Shown piece by piece: positions 50,105-59,138 of a stretch of 64,000 bases of DNA. Within the stretch, counting starts at the first letter, position 1. Every line of letters starts with the position of its first letter. Made by a program: the position numbers and the translations under genes. The DNA lies in the NCBI RefSeq assembly GCF_003044935.1, contig NZ_POXP01000004.1, positions 62,001 to 126,000 of the forward strand, given 5' to 3'. The DNA is from Neisseria subflava. GTDB taxonomy: Bacteria; Pseudomonadota; Gammaproteobacteria; Burkholderiales; Neisseriaceae. The notes beneath the pieces were generated by a model, which saw nothing but the letters and a program-made list of their open reading frames with translations, was not told the origin of the DNA and did no database searches.

Positions 50105-51295
50105 TTATGCTTTGATGCGCTGGTAACGGCCGCCCGGCAAAGCGGCGACGATACCGTCAAGTTCGTATTCCAAAAGCTGTGCGTACACGTCTGCCGCTGC
50201 CGTATTGGTTTGTTGCGCCAAAATATCGGGATGTATCGGGTCGTAACCCATTGCTTCCAATAAAGCGCTTGTTGATGGGGCGGCAGGTAGGTTTTCAGAC
50301 GGCCTTTGCGGTTCATCCGCTATTGTTTTTTGTTGCAGATGTTTGGTTTGATCGTTTTTCGGTTTTACCGTCTTATTTATAGAATATGATGGAACAGGCG
50401 TATTTTGCAATAGCTGCGGACACTCATGGAGAATATCGTCCAGACATTCCACCAGTTTTGCCCCGTCTTTAATCAGCTTGTGGCAGCCTTTGCTATGCGG
50501 ATTGTCTATCGACCCGGGCACCGCCATCACTTCGCGCCCCATCTCCGCCGCCAGCTTGGCAGTAATCAATGAGCCGGATTCCAATGCCGCTTCTACCACC
50601 AATGTCAGCTGCGATAACGCGGCAATCAGACGGTTGCGACGCGGAAAATTGCCTGCAAACGGACGCGTATCTAAAGGGAACTCGCTGACAATCAATCCCC
50701 TTTCAGCAATTTCATAAGCAAGGTTTTTATTGGATGGCGGATAAATGCGGTCTATACCGGTTCCCCAGACGGCAATAGTGCCGCCATCTGCCTGCAATGC
50801 GCCCTGATGGGAGGCGGTGTCAATACCCGAAGCCATACCCGATACGACGGGAATGCCTTTTTCACTCAATGCCCTGCCGAAATCTTTGGCAATCCGCATT
50901 GCCTGTGGCGTGGCATGGCGGCTGCCGACAATCGCGGCAGAAGGTGTATGCAACAACTCTGCATTGCCGCGTAAAAACAAAACCGGCGGCGCGGTAATTC
51001 CTTGTGTCAGCATTTCGGGGAAATCATCATCTTGCAGCAGCAACAGACGGCAACCGTCCTGCATTTCCCATTGTAAAGCGGCTTCGGCAGACCGCTGCGC
51101 CACTGCCCGTTTGTCCGCATTGCGCCATGACTCGGCCGCCTGTTTATGGCGTACCAGGGCGGCAATTTTGTCTGCCGGCGCACTCAAGGCAGCTTGTGCG
51201 CTACCGAATTGTTGCAACAGCACCAAAAAACTTTCTGCGCCGATATAGGGCGTAAATGCCAATTGCAACCAAGCAAAACGCTCGTTTTCCGTCAT
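50105..51295 (-). CDS. dprA: DNA-processing protein DprA
   Basis: 396 residues from ATG 51295 (M-T-E-N-E-R-F-A-W-L). It loads RecA on incoming single-stranded DNA during natural transformation. The Rossmann-like DprA domain (about 85-300) carries V-G-S-R-H-A-T-P, S-G-M-A-S-G-I-D, F-P-R-R-N-R-L-I-A and E-S-G-S-L-I-T-A. A C-terminal winged helix ends G-G-R-Y-Q-R. The frame upstream to 51346 encodes an uptake sequence and is not included. One uptake sequence lies in the gene (50294-50305). Confidence 0.95.
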   Translation of the reverse strand: MTENERFAWLQLAFTPYIGAESFLVLLQQFGSAQAALSAPADKIAALVRHKQAAESWRNADKRAVAQRSAEAALQWEMQDGCRLLLLQDDDFPEMLTQGITAPPVLFLRGNAELLHTPSAAIVGSRHATPQAMRIAKDFGRALSEKGIPVVSGMASGIDTASHQGALQADGGTIAVWGTGIDRIYPPSNKNLAYEIAERGLIVSEFPLDTRPFAGNFPRRNRLIAALSQLTLVVEAALESGSLITAKLAAEMGREVMAVPGSIDNPHSKGCHKLIKDGAKLVECLDDILHECPQLLQNTPVPSYSINKTVKPKNDQTKHLQQKTIADEPQRPSENLPAAPSTSALLEAMGYDPIHPDILAQQTNTAAADVYAQLLEYELDGIVAALPGGRYQRIKA

Positions 51296-51320
51296 CAATC
51301 TGTTCCCTTTTCGTAATGGT

Positions 51321-51359
51321 TTTTCAGACGGCCTGAAGTAAATCAAGGCCGTCTGAAAA
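51321..51359. repeat. Inverted uptake-sequence pair upstream of dprA
   Basis: A 14-bp stem (51321-51334 with 51346-51359) with an 11-base loop; it lies 26 bp before the dprA start. Confidence 0.75.
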
Positions 51360-51467
51360 TTTTATTGATATAAAACTTCTGTCGGCTTAAAAGGCAAAAT
51401 AACAATGCCTAGCCATATCATTATTTTTATAAAGTATTGCTTGTCTAAGCAAACCGTCAAATGACGA

Positions 51468-51501
51468 TGCCGTCTGAAAAACCTGATGGCTTTCAGACGG
51501 C
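51468..51501. repeat. Uptake-sequence hairpin after ntrX with an AT-form DUS
   Basis: ATGCCGTCTGAA (51468-51479) is the 12-mer typical of pathogenic neisseriae. It pairs with TTTCAGACGGC (51491-51501). It can act as terminator of ntrX on the minus strand. Confidence 0.75.
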
Positions 51502-51529
51502 CTCTTTTGTGTTTGAACCGATATTGCGC

Positions 51530-52804
51530 TTATTCTTCGGATTTGTCGGCGCTGCGGCGCGATACGCTGATACCGAGTTGTTTGAGTTTGCGGTAAAGGT
51601 GTGTACGCTCCAAACCGACCTTTTGCGCCACGCGGCTCATATTTTGGCCTTCTTGGGCGATGTGGTACTCAAAGTAGCGGCGCTCGACTTCTTCCCTCAA
51701 TTCGCGCAAAGGCATATTGAAATTGAAGCCGCCGATGATTTCTGTCGCCGTCGCGTTTTCCTTCTGACCCAAAGCCACGGCAACAGCCTGCTCGTCCACT
51801 TCTTTGCCGTCCGATTCCAACATGATGTTTTTCACCGTTTCGGCAAGCTGGTCGTAATTGCCCGGCCAATCGTATTGGCGCAAAACCACCAACGCGCTGT
51901 CGCTGAATTTTACCGGCTGGATTTTTTGACTTTCGGCCAAATCAGTCATGATGCGGTTGATTAAAAAGACGATGTCGTCCGGTTGGCTGCGCAAAGAAGG
52001 AACATTGATGCGCTCTTTCAACAGCTCTGCCAGTCGGCCGGCAACAACGTCATCGGCGCTCTCACCGCGTTTAAAGCCGCATGAAGCAATCACACGGACA
52101 TTGTAGCGGTCGGCTTTTTCCAGCAAGAAAGCAATGCCGTTTTGGATATTTTTGCTGTAACGGGCAATATCGCCGACATACAAAATACCGCCTGATGCCT
52201 TTTGCAACAGCTCCATCGGCGTATCGACAATGTGTTCGACACGGTCGGTTGCCACCCAAGGCGTACCGCTTTTGTGCAGATAGCGGGCGACAATCTCAAA
52301 CGGCGAGCCAGCCTCACCGGCCAACAACAGCGGGCGGTTGTGTTTGGCGGCCGCTTCAATACTGCCGTTCATTTCTTGAATGACAGGGCTGTTGCCCAGT
52401 TTGTCCAAAGTCATGCCGGAGGCCGTCTGAACTTCGCCATGTTTCAAGGCGCGTTCTACCGCAGACAAGAGTTTTTGCAGGGCAATCGGTTTTTCCAGAA
52501 AATCGAGTGCGCCGATTTTGGTGGCTTCAACCGCGGTGTCAATGCTGGCATGGCCGCTCATCATCACCACAGGCATATTGAGTTGGCCGTTTTTCGCCCA
52601 CTCTTTCAACAAAGTGATGCCGTCGCAATCAGGCATCCAAATGTCCAGCAATACCATGGCCGGACGCGTTTGATAACGCAATTGGCGCGCTTCTTCGGCA
52701 TTTTCAGCCAAAGTAACGGTATAGCCTTCATCTTGAAGGATTTCGGAGAGCAGGTCGCGGATGCCTACTTCATCATCTACAATCAAAATATCACTGCTTC
52801 GCAT
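51530..52804 (-). CDS. ntrX: Two-component response regulator NtrX (degenerate AAA+ domain)
   Basis: 424 residues. The receiver domain (1-120) has the acidic pocket D10-D11 and phosphoacceptor D54 (V-L-L-D-I-W-M-P-D). The central AAA+ domain is degenerate: the Walker A site reads G-E-A-G-S-P-F-E without Lys, and the sigma-54-contacting G-A-F-T-G-A loop is missing. A Fis-type helix-turn-helix is at about 385-412. NtrYX in gonococcus has been linked to respiratory enzyme expression (literature, recalled). It overlaps ntrY by 14 bp and has an internal uptake sequence (52420-52431). Confidence 0.9.
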   Translation of the reverse strand: MRSSDILIVDDEVGIRDLLSEILQDEGYTVTLAENAEEARQLRYQTRPAMVLLDIWMPDCDGITLLKEWAKNGQLNMPVVMMSGHASIDTAVEATKIGALDFLEKPIALQKLLSAVERALKHGEVQTASGMTLDKLGNSPVIQEMNGSIEAAAKHNRPLLLAGEAGSPFEIVARYLHKSGTPWVATDRVEHIVDTPMELLQKASGGILYVGDIARYSKNIQNGIAFLLEKADRYNVRVIASCGFKRGESADDVVAGRLAELLKERINVPSLRSQPDDIVFLINRIMTDLAESQKIQPVKFSDSALVVLRQYDWPGNYDQLAETVKNIMLESDGKEVDEQAVAVALGQKENATATEIIGGFNFNMPLRELREEVERRYFEYHIAQEGQNMSRVAQKVGLERTHLYRKLKQLGISVSRRSADKSEE

Positions 52805-54917
52805 AAGTTTCTGCCATTTCCGGTAAAGCTATTTTGACACACGCGCCGCCGCTGTTCTGATTGCTCAGGCTGATACGGCCGCCATGCTCCTCGATAATTT
52901 TTTTCACAACGGGCAAACCCAGACCCGTTCCTGTCGGTTTGTCGGTAACGTACGGCTCAAAAGCATTGTGCAGCATTTCTTTGCTGAAACTTTTACCGTT
53001 GTTGCAGACGGTCAGGAAAACCTGTCCGCCTTCGCGCCCTGTTTCGACGTTTACTTGCGGCGCTTCGTCCGACTCCGCCGCTTCTGCGGCATTCTTAAAT
53101 AGGTTATGCAACACTTGGCGCATGGCCGTCGTATCGGCGGCAATCGGCAGGGCATCCGTGTTGAGCCGTGCATTAAATTTGCACGCGCCGGCCTCATATA
53201 ATACCAACACTTCCGACACCAAACCGTTTAAATCTTGTTTTTCTAAATTCAGCGATGGCGCACGCGCATAATTGCGGAATGCTTCGACCATTTCTTTCAG
53301 CGCGGCAACCTGTTTGACGATGGTATCGGTTGAACGGCTGAGGATTTGGGCGTCTTGCTCGTCAAGTTTATCATGCAATTTCCATGCCAATCTCTCGGCA
53401 GAAAGCTGGATAGGCGTAAGCGGATTGCGGATTTCATGCGCCAAGCGTTTCGCCACTTCGCCCCATGCGGCCTCTTTTTGCGCGCGTATCAAGACGGTAA
53501 TGTCATCAATCACCATCACCACGCCGTTATCGTTATCCTCCGGCAGGATGGTGGCCTTGCCCAATAAGATTCGGGCATCGTCGGGCGCGGCATATTCGAC
53601 TTGGACGGGTTTGTCGCTGTCGGCGGTTTCATTAATGGCGGCAAACACATCGGCCAACAGGGTTTGCTGCGGCGATTTGCCGTGCCATTGATGCCAGTTG
53701 CTGCCCCACAAAGACACCAGCGAAACGCCCAAAATCTGTTCGGCAGCCTTGTTAAAGGTTTTCAGACGGCCATCGGCATCCAAAGTAATCACGCCTGTGG
53801 TCAAACTTTCCAACACGCATTCCAAATAATGGCGGGCGGCTTCTTCGCGCAAACGGTTGCGCTCGTCTGCCTCTTTGGCAATCGCCAATTGCTCGGTCAT
53901 GTGGTTGAACAATTGGGTCAAACGGCCGAACTCGTCATTGCGGAATACCGGCCGGGTCTGGCTGAAGTCACCCTGAGCCACCGCCCGCGCGCCCTCTGCC
54001 AACGACAACACCGGTGCCACAAAACGACGGGCAAAATACAAAGCCATAACCAAAGCCAAAAAGATAGCCAACAATGTCGCGACCAACAGCGTGGACAAGA
54101 AAAAGGTTTGCAGGCCTTTTTTGGTATAACTCAGCTCGGCATATTTGGCGCGGGCCGCTTCAATCAACGTCGCGTCTTGGGCAACATCTTTCGGAATCGG
54201 CTGCCGGAAAAATAACGCATAATCCTGATTTTTATGCGTACCGATCAGCATCCAGCCTTGAGCATACAGCACGCCGCCAATGTTTTCCAAGCTGCGCACC
54301 GAGCCGGTCTGCTCCAGCTGCTCCCATCCTTCTTTGTTAAGCTCGGGTTGATTTAGTTTCAGGGGATTGATGCTTTTCTCGGCTTTATGGGTGGTCGCGT
54401 TATAAAGCGCCAGCTGGGCAAAGTCGGCAGTAAGTGCGGATTGGGTCAGCGTTTGCCCCAAGTTGCCGTCCAGCGAAGCGGCGCTGATTAAGTCGATCTG
54501 CACCGGCGTGGCGTTGCTGACAGCGTTATCCACCGCCAAGTTCAGCGCGGATTTGCTCAAGTTTAAGCTGCGCTCCAATGCCTCATGGGTATCGTTGCCA
54601 AACCAAGAATTAATCGTACCGTTAATAAACTGGGCGGAAATACCGAACAAAAACACGCCCGGCAATACGGCAACCAAGGTAAACATCCCCGACAGCCGAC
54701 GCGCAATCTGCGAACCGAACACGCTTTTGCTGTTGTCGCGCATCAAAAGCACGACATAGCGCACCAACACCGCTGCCAACACCAGCAACAGCAAACCGCA
54801 CAAGGCGACAATCCACCAGAAATAATCGGACAATACGTTGCTGCTGCCCGTTGCAACAGTCAGACCGTACAACAAAACAACGGCGAATACGGCGGCAATC
54901 AGAAGAAAGCGGCGCAT
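52791..54917 (-). CDS. ntrY: Sensor histidine kinase NtrY
   Basis: 708 residues in the inner membrane. Three helices lie in the first 95 residues and another at about 272-295, enclosing a periplasmic sensor part (about 95-270). A HAMP domain (about 296-350), a PAS domain (about 360-475), a HisKA domain with the phospho-accepting H494 (A-H-E-I-R-N-P-L) and an HATPase domain with G-T-G-L-G-L-P-V-V near the end follow. Partner of NtrX. It starts 3 bp after the DUF4390 gene. Confidence 0.94.
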   Translation of the reverse strand: MRRFLLIAAVFAVVLLYGLTVATGSSNVLSDYFWWIVALCGLLLLVLAAVLVRYVVLLMRDNSKSVFGSQIARRLSGMFTLVAVLPGVFLFGISAQFINGTINSWFGNDTHEALERSLNLSKSALNLAVDNAVSNATPVQIDLISAASLDGNLGQTLTQSALTADFAQLALYNATTHKAEKSINPLKLNQPELNKEGWEQLEQTGSVRSLENIGGVLYAQGWMLIGTHKNQDYALFFRQPIPKDVAQDATLIEAARAKYAELSYTKKGLQTFFLSTLLVATLLAIFLALVMALYFARRFVAPVLSLAEGARAVAQGDFSQTRPVFRNDEFGRLTQLFNHMTEQLAIAKEADERNRLREEAARHYLECVLESLTTGVITLDADGRLKTFNKAAEQILGVSLVSLWGSNWHQWHGKSPQQTLLADVFAAINETADSDKPVQVEYAAPDDARILLGKATILPEDNDNGVVMVIDDITVLIRAQKEAAWGEVAKRLAHEIRNPLTPIQLSAERLAWKLHDKLDEQDAQILSRSTDTIVKQVAALKEMVEAFRNYARAPSLNLEKQDLNGLVSEVLVLYEAGACKFNARLNTDALPIAADTTAMRQVLHNLFKNAAEAAESDEAPQVNVETGREGGQVFLTVCNNGKSFSKEMLHNAFEPYVTDKPTGTGLGLPVVKKIIEEHGGRISLSNQNSGGACVKIALPEMAETYAKQ

Positions 54918-54920
54918 GGT

Positions 54921-55514
54921 TTACTCCTGCACGACCGACAAGGATTTCCAACCCGAATCCAAATGCCAGTTTTTAGACGTCAGGGCATTGATTTGGAACG
55001 GTTTGGGCAGCTTGGCGGTTGTCAGCAGCAGGCGGATTTCAGCCTTCGTGTCTTTGGCGGCCACATCACTCAGCGCGCCTTTGGACAAAACCTTCCAATT
55101 CGCAACCGCGCCCACTGCGCGCAAGGCAGTTTCAAGCGTGTCATACTCGGTAGAAAACGTACCGACGGTAACGCGATAGCGGTTGGTCAGTGGATGGAAG
55201 GACAATTTGTATTGAATCGTGCTGTCGTTGTTGAGCAGCTGGTCGAACTTGAATTTATAAGACGACATGGACGGCGCTGATAGCTGCCAACTCAAATTGA
55301 AATGCAGGGGGACGCCCTGTTTGAGTGCTTCTTTAAGCTGGTCGGGCAGGTCGGTGCGGAAACGGCTGCTGACGGAAAGCTGTCCGGCATGGGTCAGCTT
55401 TGCCTCGGCACGGGTCGCACTGATGCCCTCGCTCGCCGCATTCAACGACACGGCGAGCAAGAGCGGTACAATCAGCGTTTTACTGCTTTTTAATAAGCGC
55501 GTAATAAAAGCCAT
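54921..55514 (-). CDS. DUF4390 exported protein
   Basis: 197 residues from ATG 55514 (M-A-F-I-T-R-L-L-K-S-S-K); the gene begins 35 bp inside the end of rsmB. Signal peptide of about 25 residues (P-L-L-L-A-V-S-L-N-A-A-S), then a beta-rich domain with F-N-L-S-W-Q-L-S and Y-K-L-S-F-H-P-L-T-N-R-Y-R-V. The family is found between rsmB and ntrY in betaproteobacteria. Function unknown; a periplasmic partner of NtrY is possible by position. Confidence 0.85.
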   Translation of the reverse strand: MAFITRLLKSSKTLIVPLLLAVSLNAASEGISATRAEAKLTHAGQLSVSSRFRTDLPDQLKEALKQGVPLHFNLSWQLSAPSMSSYKFKFDQLLNNDSTIQYKLSFHPLTNRYRVTVGTFSTEYDTLETALRAVGAVANWKVLSKGALSDVAAKDTKAEIRLLLTTAKLPKPFQINALTSKNWHLDSGWKSLSVVQE

Positions 55515-56739
55515 CTTGATGTTTGTTCGGTAAAAGCACATGCGATTCGATCAACTCGGCATCGGCATGGCGGTTAAGGAATTTTTGCAACTGACCGTCG
55601 TTTTCTTCGACAAAGACCGAGCAGGTAGCCAGCAACATCCTGCCGTTTTTCGTCAGGGTCTGCCACAGCGCGTCTAATAATGCTTCCTGTTGGCGTGCAG
55701 TTTTGACGGCATCGGTCGGTCGGCGTAGCCATTTGACATCGGGATTGCGGCGCGCCACACCCGAAGCGGTGCACGGCACATCTGCCAAGACAGCGTCAAA
55801 GGCCTTGCCATCATACCACGCTGTCAAGTCCTGCGCATCGGCACAAGTCAAAGAGGCCGTCTGAAAGCCTAAACGGTCAAGATTGCTCTTCACCCTGTTC
55901 AGACGGCCCTCGTCTATATCCAAAGCGGTAACATGACAATCTGCCAGTTCCAAGATATGACCCGTCTTACCGCCCGGTGCCGCACAGGCATCGAGGATGC
56001 GTTCGCCGTCTTTCGGGTTCAACAAATAGGCAGCACGTTGCGCACCAAAATCCTGCACCGACACCAGGCCGTCTGAAAAACCGGGCAGGCGGTTTACCGG
56101 CACGGCTTCTTCCAACATCACGGCGTACTCGTCCAACGCCCTGGCCAGAATACCTTCCGCAGCCAATTTTTCCAAATAACTTTCGGCATTGACGTGTCGA
56201 CGGTTGACGCGCAAAGTCATCGGCGGATGCGATTGCAGCGCGGTGGTGATGTTGTGCCAATGTTTCGGATAATGGTTTTTCAAGTAAGCCACCCACCACA
56301 GCGGCAAATTGTGTTTCGCCACATCGTCTTTTTTGCAGGAAGCCGCGAGCTTGTCGCGTTCACGCAAAAAGCGGCGCAAAATCGCATTGGCAAACGAGCG
56401 GAACTGGCCGCGACCGATTTTGGCAATGCTTTCCACCGCTTCATTGACCACGGCATGAGACGCATTGCGCGTGTAATGCAGTTGGTACATCGCCGCCAAA
56501 AGCAGGCTTTCAAGCTGCGGATTGTCAATCGGCTTCTTCAACATTTGACCAAGCATGTGCTTCAAACTGCCCAAATAACGTTGGCAACCGTAGGCAATAT
56601 CCTGCAACGCGCCGTTTTCCTGCGCCGTCAGCTGCGGATGCGCCGCGCGGATTTCCGCCAAGACATCCTGAAGATTGCGCCCTTCGGCAACCGCGGCAAC
56701 GCTGTCGGCGGCCAGTTTTTGGGCGAGGGACATACTCAT
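55480..56739 (-). CDS. rsmB: 16S rRNA (cytosine967-C5)-methyltransferase RsmB
   Basis: 419 residues from ATG 56739 (M-S-M-S-L-A-Q-K-L); the frame is open to 56964, but that stretch shows no similarity. An N-terminal NusB-like domain (1-140) precedes the SAM domain with D-A-C-A-A-P-G-G-K-T. The two cysteines of the m5C mechanism are in V-P-C-T-A-S-G and A-T-C-S-V-F. Three uptake sequences lie in the gene (55854, 55898, 56066). Confidence 0.94.
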   Translation of the reverse strand: MSMSLAQKLAADSVAAVAEGRNLQDVLAEIRAAHPQLTAQENGALQDIAYGCQRYLGSLKHMLGQMLKKPIDNPQLESLLLAAMYQLHYTRNASHAVVNEAVESIAKIGRGQFRSFANAILRRFLRERDKLAASCKKDDVAKHNLPLWWVAYLKNHYPKHWHNITTALQSHPPMTLRVNRRHVNAESYLEKLAAEGILARALDEYAVMLEEAVPVNRLPGFSDGLVSVQDFGAQRAAYLLNPKDGERILDACAAPGGKTGHILELADCHVTALDIDEGRLNRVKSNLDRLGFQTASLTCADAQDLTAWYDGKAFDAVLADVPCTASGVARRNPDVKWLRRPTDAVKTARQQEALLDALWQTLTKNGRMLLATCSVFVEENDGQLQKFLNRHADAELIESHVLLPNKHQDGFYYALIKKQ

Positions 56740-56786
56740 ATTTTTGCTTTCTGATTCATAATTTGATTTCAAGTGTTCGGCGGATT

Positions 56787-57305
56787 TCAGACGGCCTGTT
56801 CGGCAGCCAGCAATGCCCGATAATATTCGGCATCTGTTTTGGAAAAACAGCAAAAGATGATTTTTTCCACTGCCGGACAGTGCGGCAGGGTTTGCTTCAA
56901 ACTCTCCAAAGCGATACGCGCGGCGGCTTCGGCCGGGAAGCGGTACACACCGGTGCTGAGGCACGGAAAGGCGATGCTGTGAAGATCGTGTTTCTGGGCA
57001 AGCAGCAAAGAATTGGCATAGGATTGTGCCAATTTGGCCTCTTCATTTTGTTTTCCGCCAAACCATACCGGCCCGACCGTATGAATGACAAAACGCGCAG
57101 GCAAACGGTAGCCTTTGGTTATTTTGGCTTCGCCCGTGCGGCAACCGCCCAAAGTTCGGCACTCGTCCAGCAGCTCTTTGCCCGCGACGCGGTGTATCGC
57201 ACCGTCCACGCCGCCACCGCCCAGCAGCGATGAATTGGCAGCATTGACAATCGCATCGACTGCCAATCGGGTAATATCACTCTCGACCACTTCAAAAACA
57301 GCCAT
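56787..57305 (-). CDS. Macrodomain protein (O-acetyl-ADP-ribose deacetylase type)
   Basis: 172 residues forming a single macrodomain: D-A-I-V-N-A-A-N-S-S-L-L-G-G-G-G-V-D-G-A-I-H at about 17-38 and P-C-L-S-T-G-V-Y-R-F-P at about 114-124 are the ADP-ribose-binding loops of the MacroD/YmdB group. Likely removes acyl or ADP-ribosyl groups from metabolites or proteins; substrate unknown. It is inserted between fmt and rsmB. Confidence 0.92.
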   Translation of the reverse strand: MAVFEVVESDITRLAVDAIVNAANSSLLGGGGVDGAIHRVAGKELLDECRTLGGCRTGEAKITKGYRLPARFVIHTVGPVWFGGKQNEEAKLAQSYANSLLLAQKHDLHSIAFPCLSTGVYRFPAEAAARIALESLKQTLPHCPAVEKIIFCCFSKTDAEYYRALLAAEQAV

Positions 57306-57338
57306 TGTTTTCTTTCCTCTGTGTTGGTTTCCAGCCTG

Positions 57339-58265
57339 TTACAAAACCGTTCCGACTTCAATCGTTCTGCCTGCCGCAAATGCCTGTATGCTCATGCGTT
57401 TGCTACCGGAAGGCTGCAATTCGGTAATGTTCAGCGCATTTTCACCGCACGCCACCAGCAGGCCGTCTGAAGTGCAGGACAATACTTCGCCAGCCTTACC
57501 CTGTTTGGACACTACCTCGGCACGCCAGATTTTCAGCGGTTTGCCTTGATACTCGACCCACGCGGCAGGTACAGGGTTGAAAGCACGGATTTTGCGCTCA
57601 ATCACAGTCGCGCTTTCATTCCAATCGATACGCGCCTCTTCTTTGCTTAATTTTTGGGCGTAGGTAACGCCTTCTTCAGGCTGTTTGACCGCGTTCAGAC
57701 GGCCTTCCGCCTGCAAACGCTGCAAGTCGGCCACAATCGCTTCCGCACCCAAACCCATCAGCGCATCATGCACTTCGTTGGCAGTATCCGTAGGTTGAAT
57801 GGCGTAGCGATGTTCGCTGACCACATCGCCAGTGTCCAAGCCGATGTCCATCTGCATGATGCACACGCCAGTTTCGGCGTCGCCGGCTTCAATCGCACGT
57901 TGAATCGGTGCTGCGCCGCGCCAACGGGGCAACAGCGATGCGTGGATATTGAGGCAGCCGTGTTTGGGCGTATCCAACACATCCTGCGGCAAAATCAAGC
58001 CATACGCGGCCACTACCATCACATCTGCGCCCGTATCTTTGAGCATTTGCAGGGCTTCGGCGTTATTACGCAACTTTTCCGGCTGCGCCACAGTCAAACC
58101 CAATTCCAAGGCAGCCTGTTTGACCGGCGATGCGGTCAACTGCATGCCGCGGCCTTTGGGGCGGTCGGGCTGGGTCAACACCAGCGGAATTTCAAAACCT
58201 GCGGCGGCGATGGCTTTCAAGGCGGCGGCGGCAAAATCGGGCGTACCGGCAAAGATGACTTTCAT
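57339..58265 (-). CDS. fmt: Methionyl-tRNA formyltransferase
   Basis: 308 residues; formylates initiator Met-tRNA. The catalytic N106 and H108 lie in N-I-H-A-S-L-L-P-R-W-R-G-A-A-P, and the D-T-G-D segment follows at about 145. A C-terminal OB-like domain binds tRNA. Two uptake sequences lie in the gene (57460-57471, 57694-57705). It is paired with def. Confidence 0.97.
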   Translation of the reverse strand: MKVIFAGTPDFAAAALKAIAAAGFEIPLVLTQPDRPKGRGMQLTASPVKQAALELGLTVAQPEKLRNNAEALQMLKDTGADVMVVAAYGLILPQDVLDTPKHGCLNIHASLLPRWRGAAPIQRAIEAGDAETGVCIMQMDIGLDTGDVVSEHRYAIQPTDTANEVHDALMGLGAEAIVADLQRLQAEGRLNAVKQPEEGVTYAQKLSKEEARIDWNESATVIERKIRAFNPVPAAWVEYQGKPLKIWRAEVVSKQGKAGEVLSCTSDGLLVACGENALNITELQPSGSKRMSIQAFAAGRTIEVGTVL

Positions 58266-58322
58266 GTTGTGTCCTTGTGGAAATGGTTTGAATGGGCGCG
58301 TTGGGCAAACTGTTTCAGCTGA

Positions 58323-58386
58323 AAAGGCCGTCTGAAAGATTGAAAACCGAAGTCTGCCTTCTGTTTTGTCTTTTCAGACGGCCTTT
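58323..58386. repeat. Inverted uptake-sequence pair between def and fmt
   Basis: 15-base arms (58323-58337 and 58372-58386) separated by 34 bases. The large loop makes strong termination unlikely. Confidence 0.7.
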
Positions 58387-58400
58387 AAGCGATGCGCAGG

Positions 58401-58904
58401 TCAGATGGTGTGTTTCTGACGTTTTTTCAGTTTGGTTTTGATGCGGCCTTGTTTCAGCTGCGACAAGTGTTCGACAAACACGATGCCCATCAGGTGGTCC
58501 AATTCGTGCTGCACGCAGATTGCCAGCAGGCCGTCTGCTTCCAGTGTGAATTTCTCGCCTTTTTCGTTCAAGGCTTCAACTTTGACGCGCTCGGCACGAG
58601 TCACGGTATCGTAAATGCCCGGCACGGACAGGCAGCCTTCTTCGTAAGTCGTCTCGCCGTCTTTTTCGACAATGACGGGATTGATAAACACGCGCGGCTC
58701 GCTGCGGTCTTCGGTCAAATCCATCACGACGATGCGCTCGTGTACGTCGACCTGGGTGGCCGCCAAGCCGATACCGCGTGCTTCGTACATGGTTTCAAAC
58801 ATATCGGCAACCAATGTCTGGATGCGCTCGTCGATTTTTTCAACAGGTTTGGCGACCGTATGCAAACGCTCGTCAGGGTATTGGAGGATGTTCAGTAAAG
58901 CCAT
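58401..58904 (-). CDS. def: Peptide deformylase
   Basis: 167 residues; removes the formyl group from new proteins. Motif 1 G-I-G-L-A-A-T-Q at 44-51, motif 2 E-G-C-L-S with metal ligand C91, motif 3 Q-H-E-L-D-H with H133, E134 and H137. It lies upstream of fmt and divergent from the LysM gene. Confidence 0.97.
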   Translation of the reverse strand: MALLNILQYPDERLHTVAKPVEKIDERIQTLVADMFETMYEARGIGLAATQVDVHERIVVMDLTEDRSEPRVFINPVIVEKDGETTYEEGCLSVPGIYDTVTRAERVKVEALNEKGEKFTLEADGLLAICVQHELDHLMGIVFVEHLSQLKQGRIKTKLKKRQKHTI

Positions 58905-59138
58905 AATATTCTCGTTTTATAAAGCTGATGTGTGATTTTCATACAGATTTGGTTTCCGCCGCCACAATCTCCTGTCATGACAGCAACATTCAATGCTAAA
59001 ATAACGCCGAAAAATGTTAAGATAGCGCGACGGAGGCCGTTCGTTATCGTATTGATGAATGGGCGGCAGTTTCGCAAACTCCAGCCTTCTCTGTTTATCA
59101 TCTGAAGACAAACCGAATCGATTTCAAGGGGAACGGTT

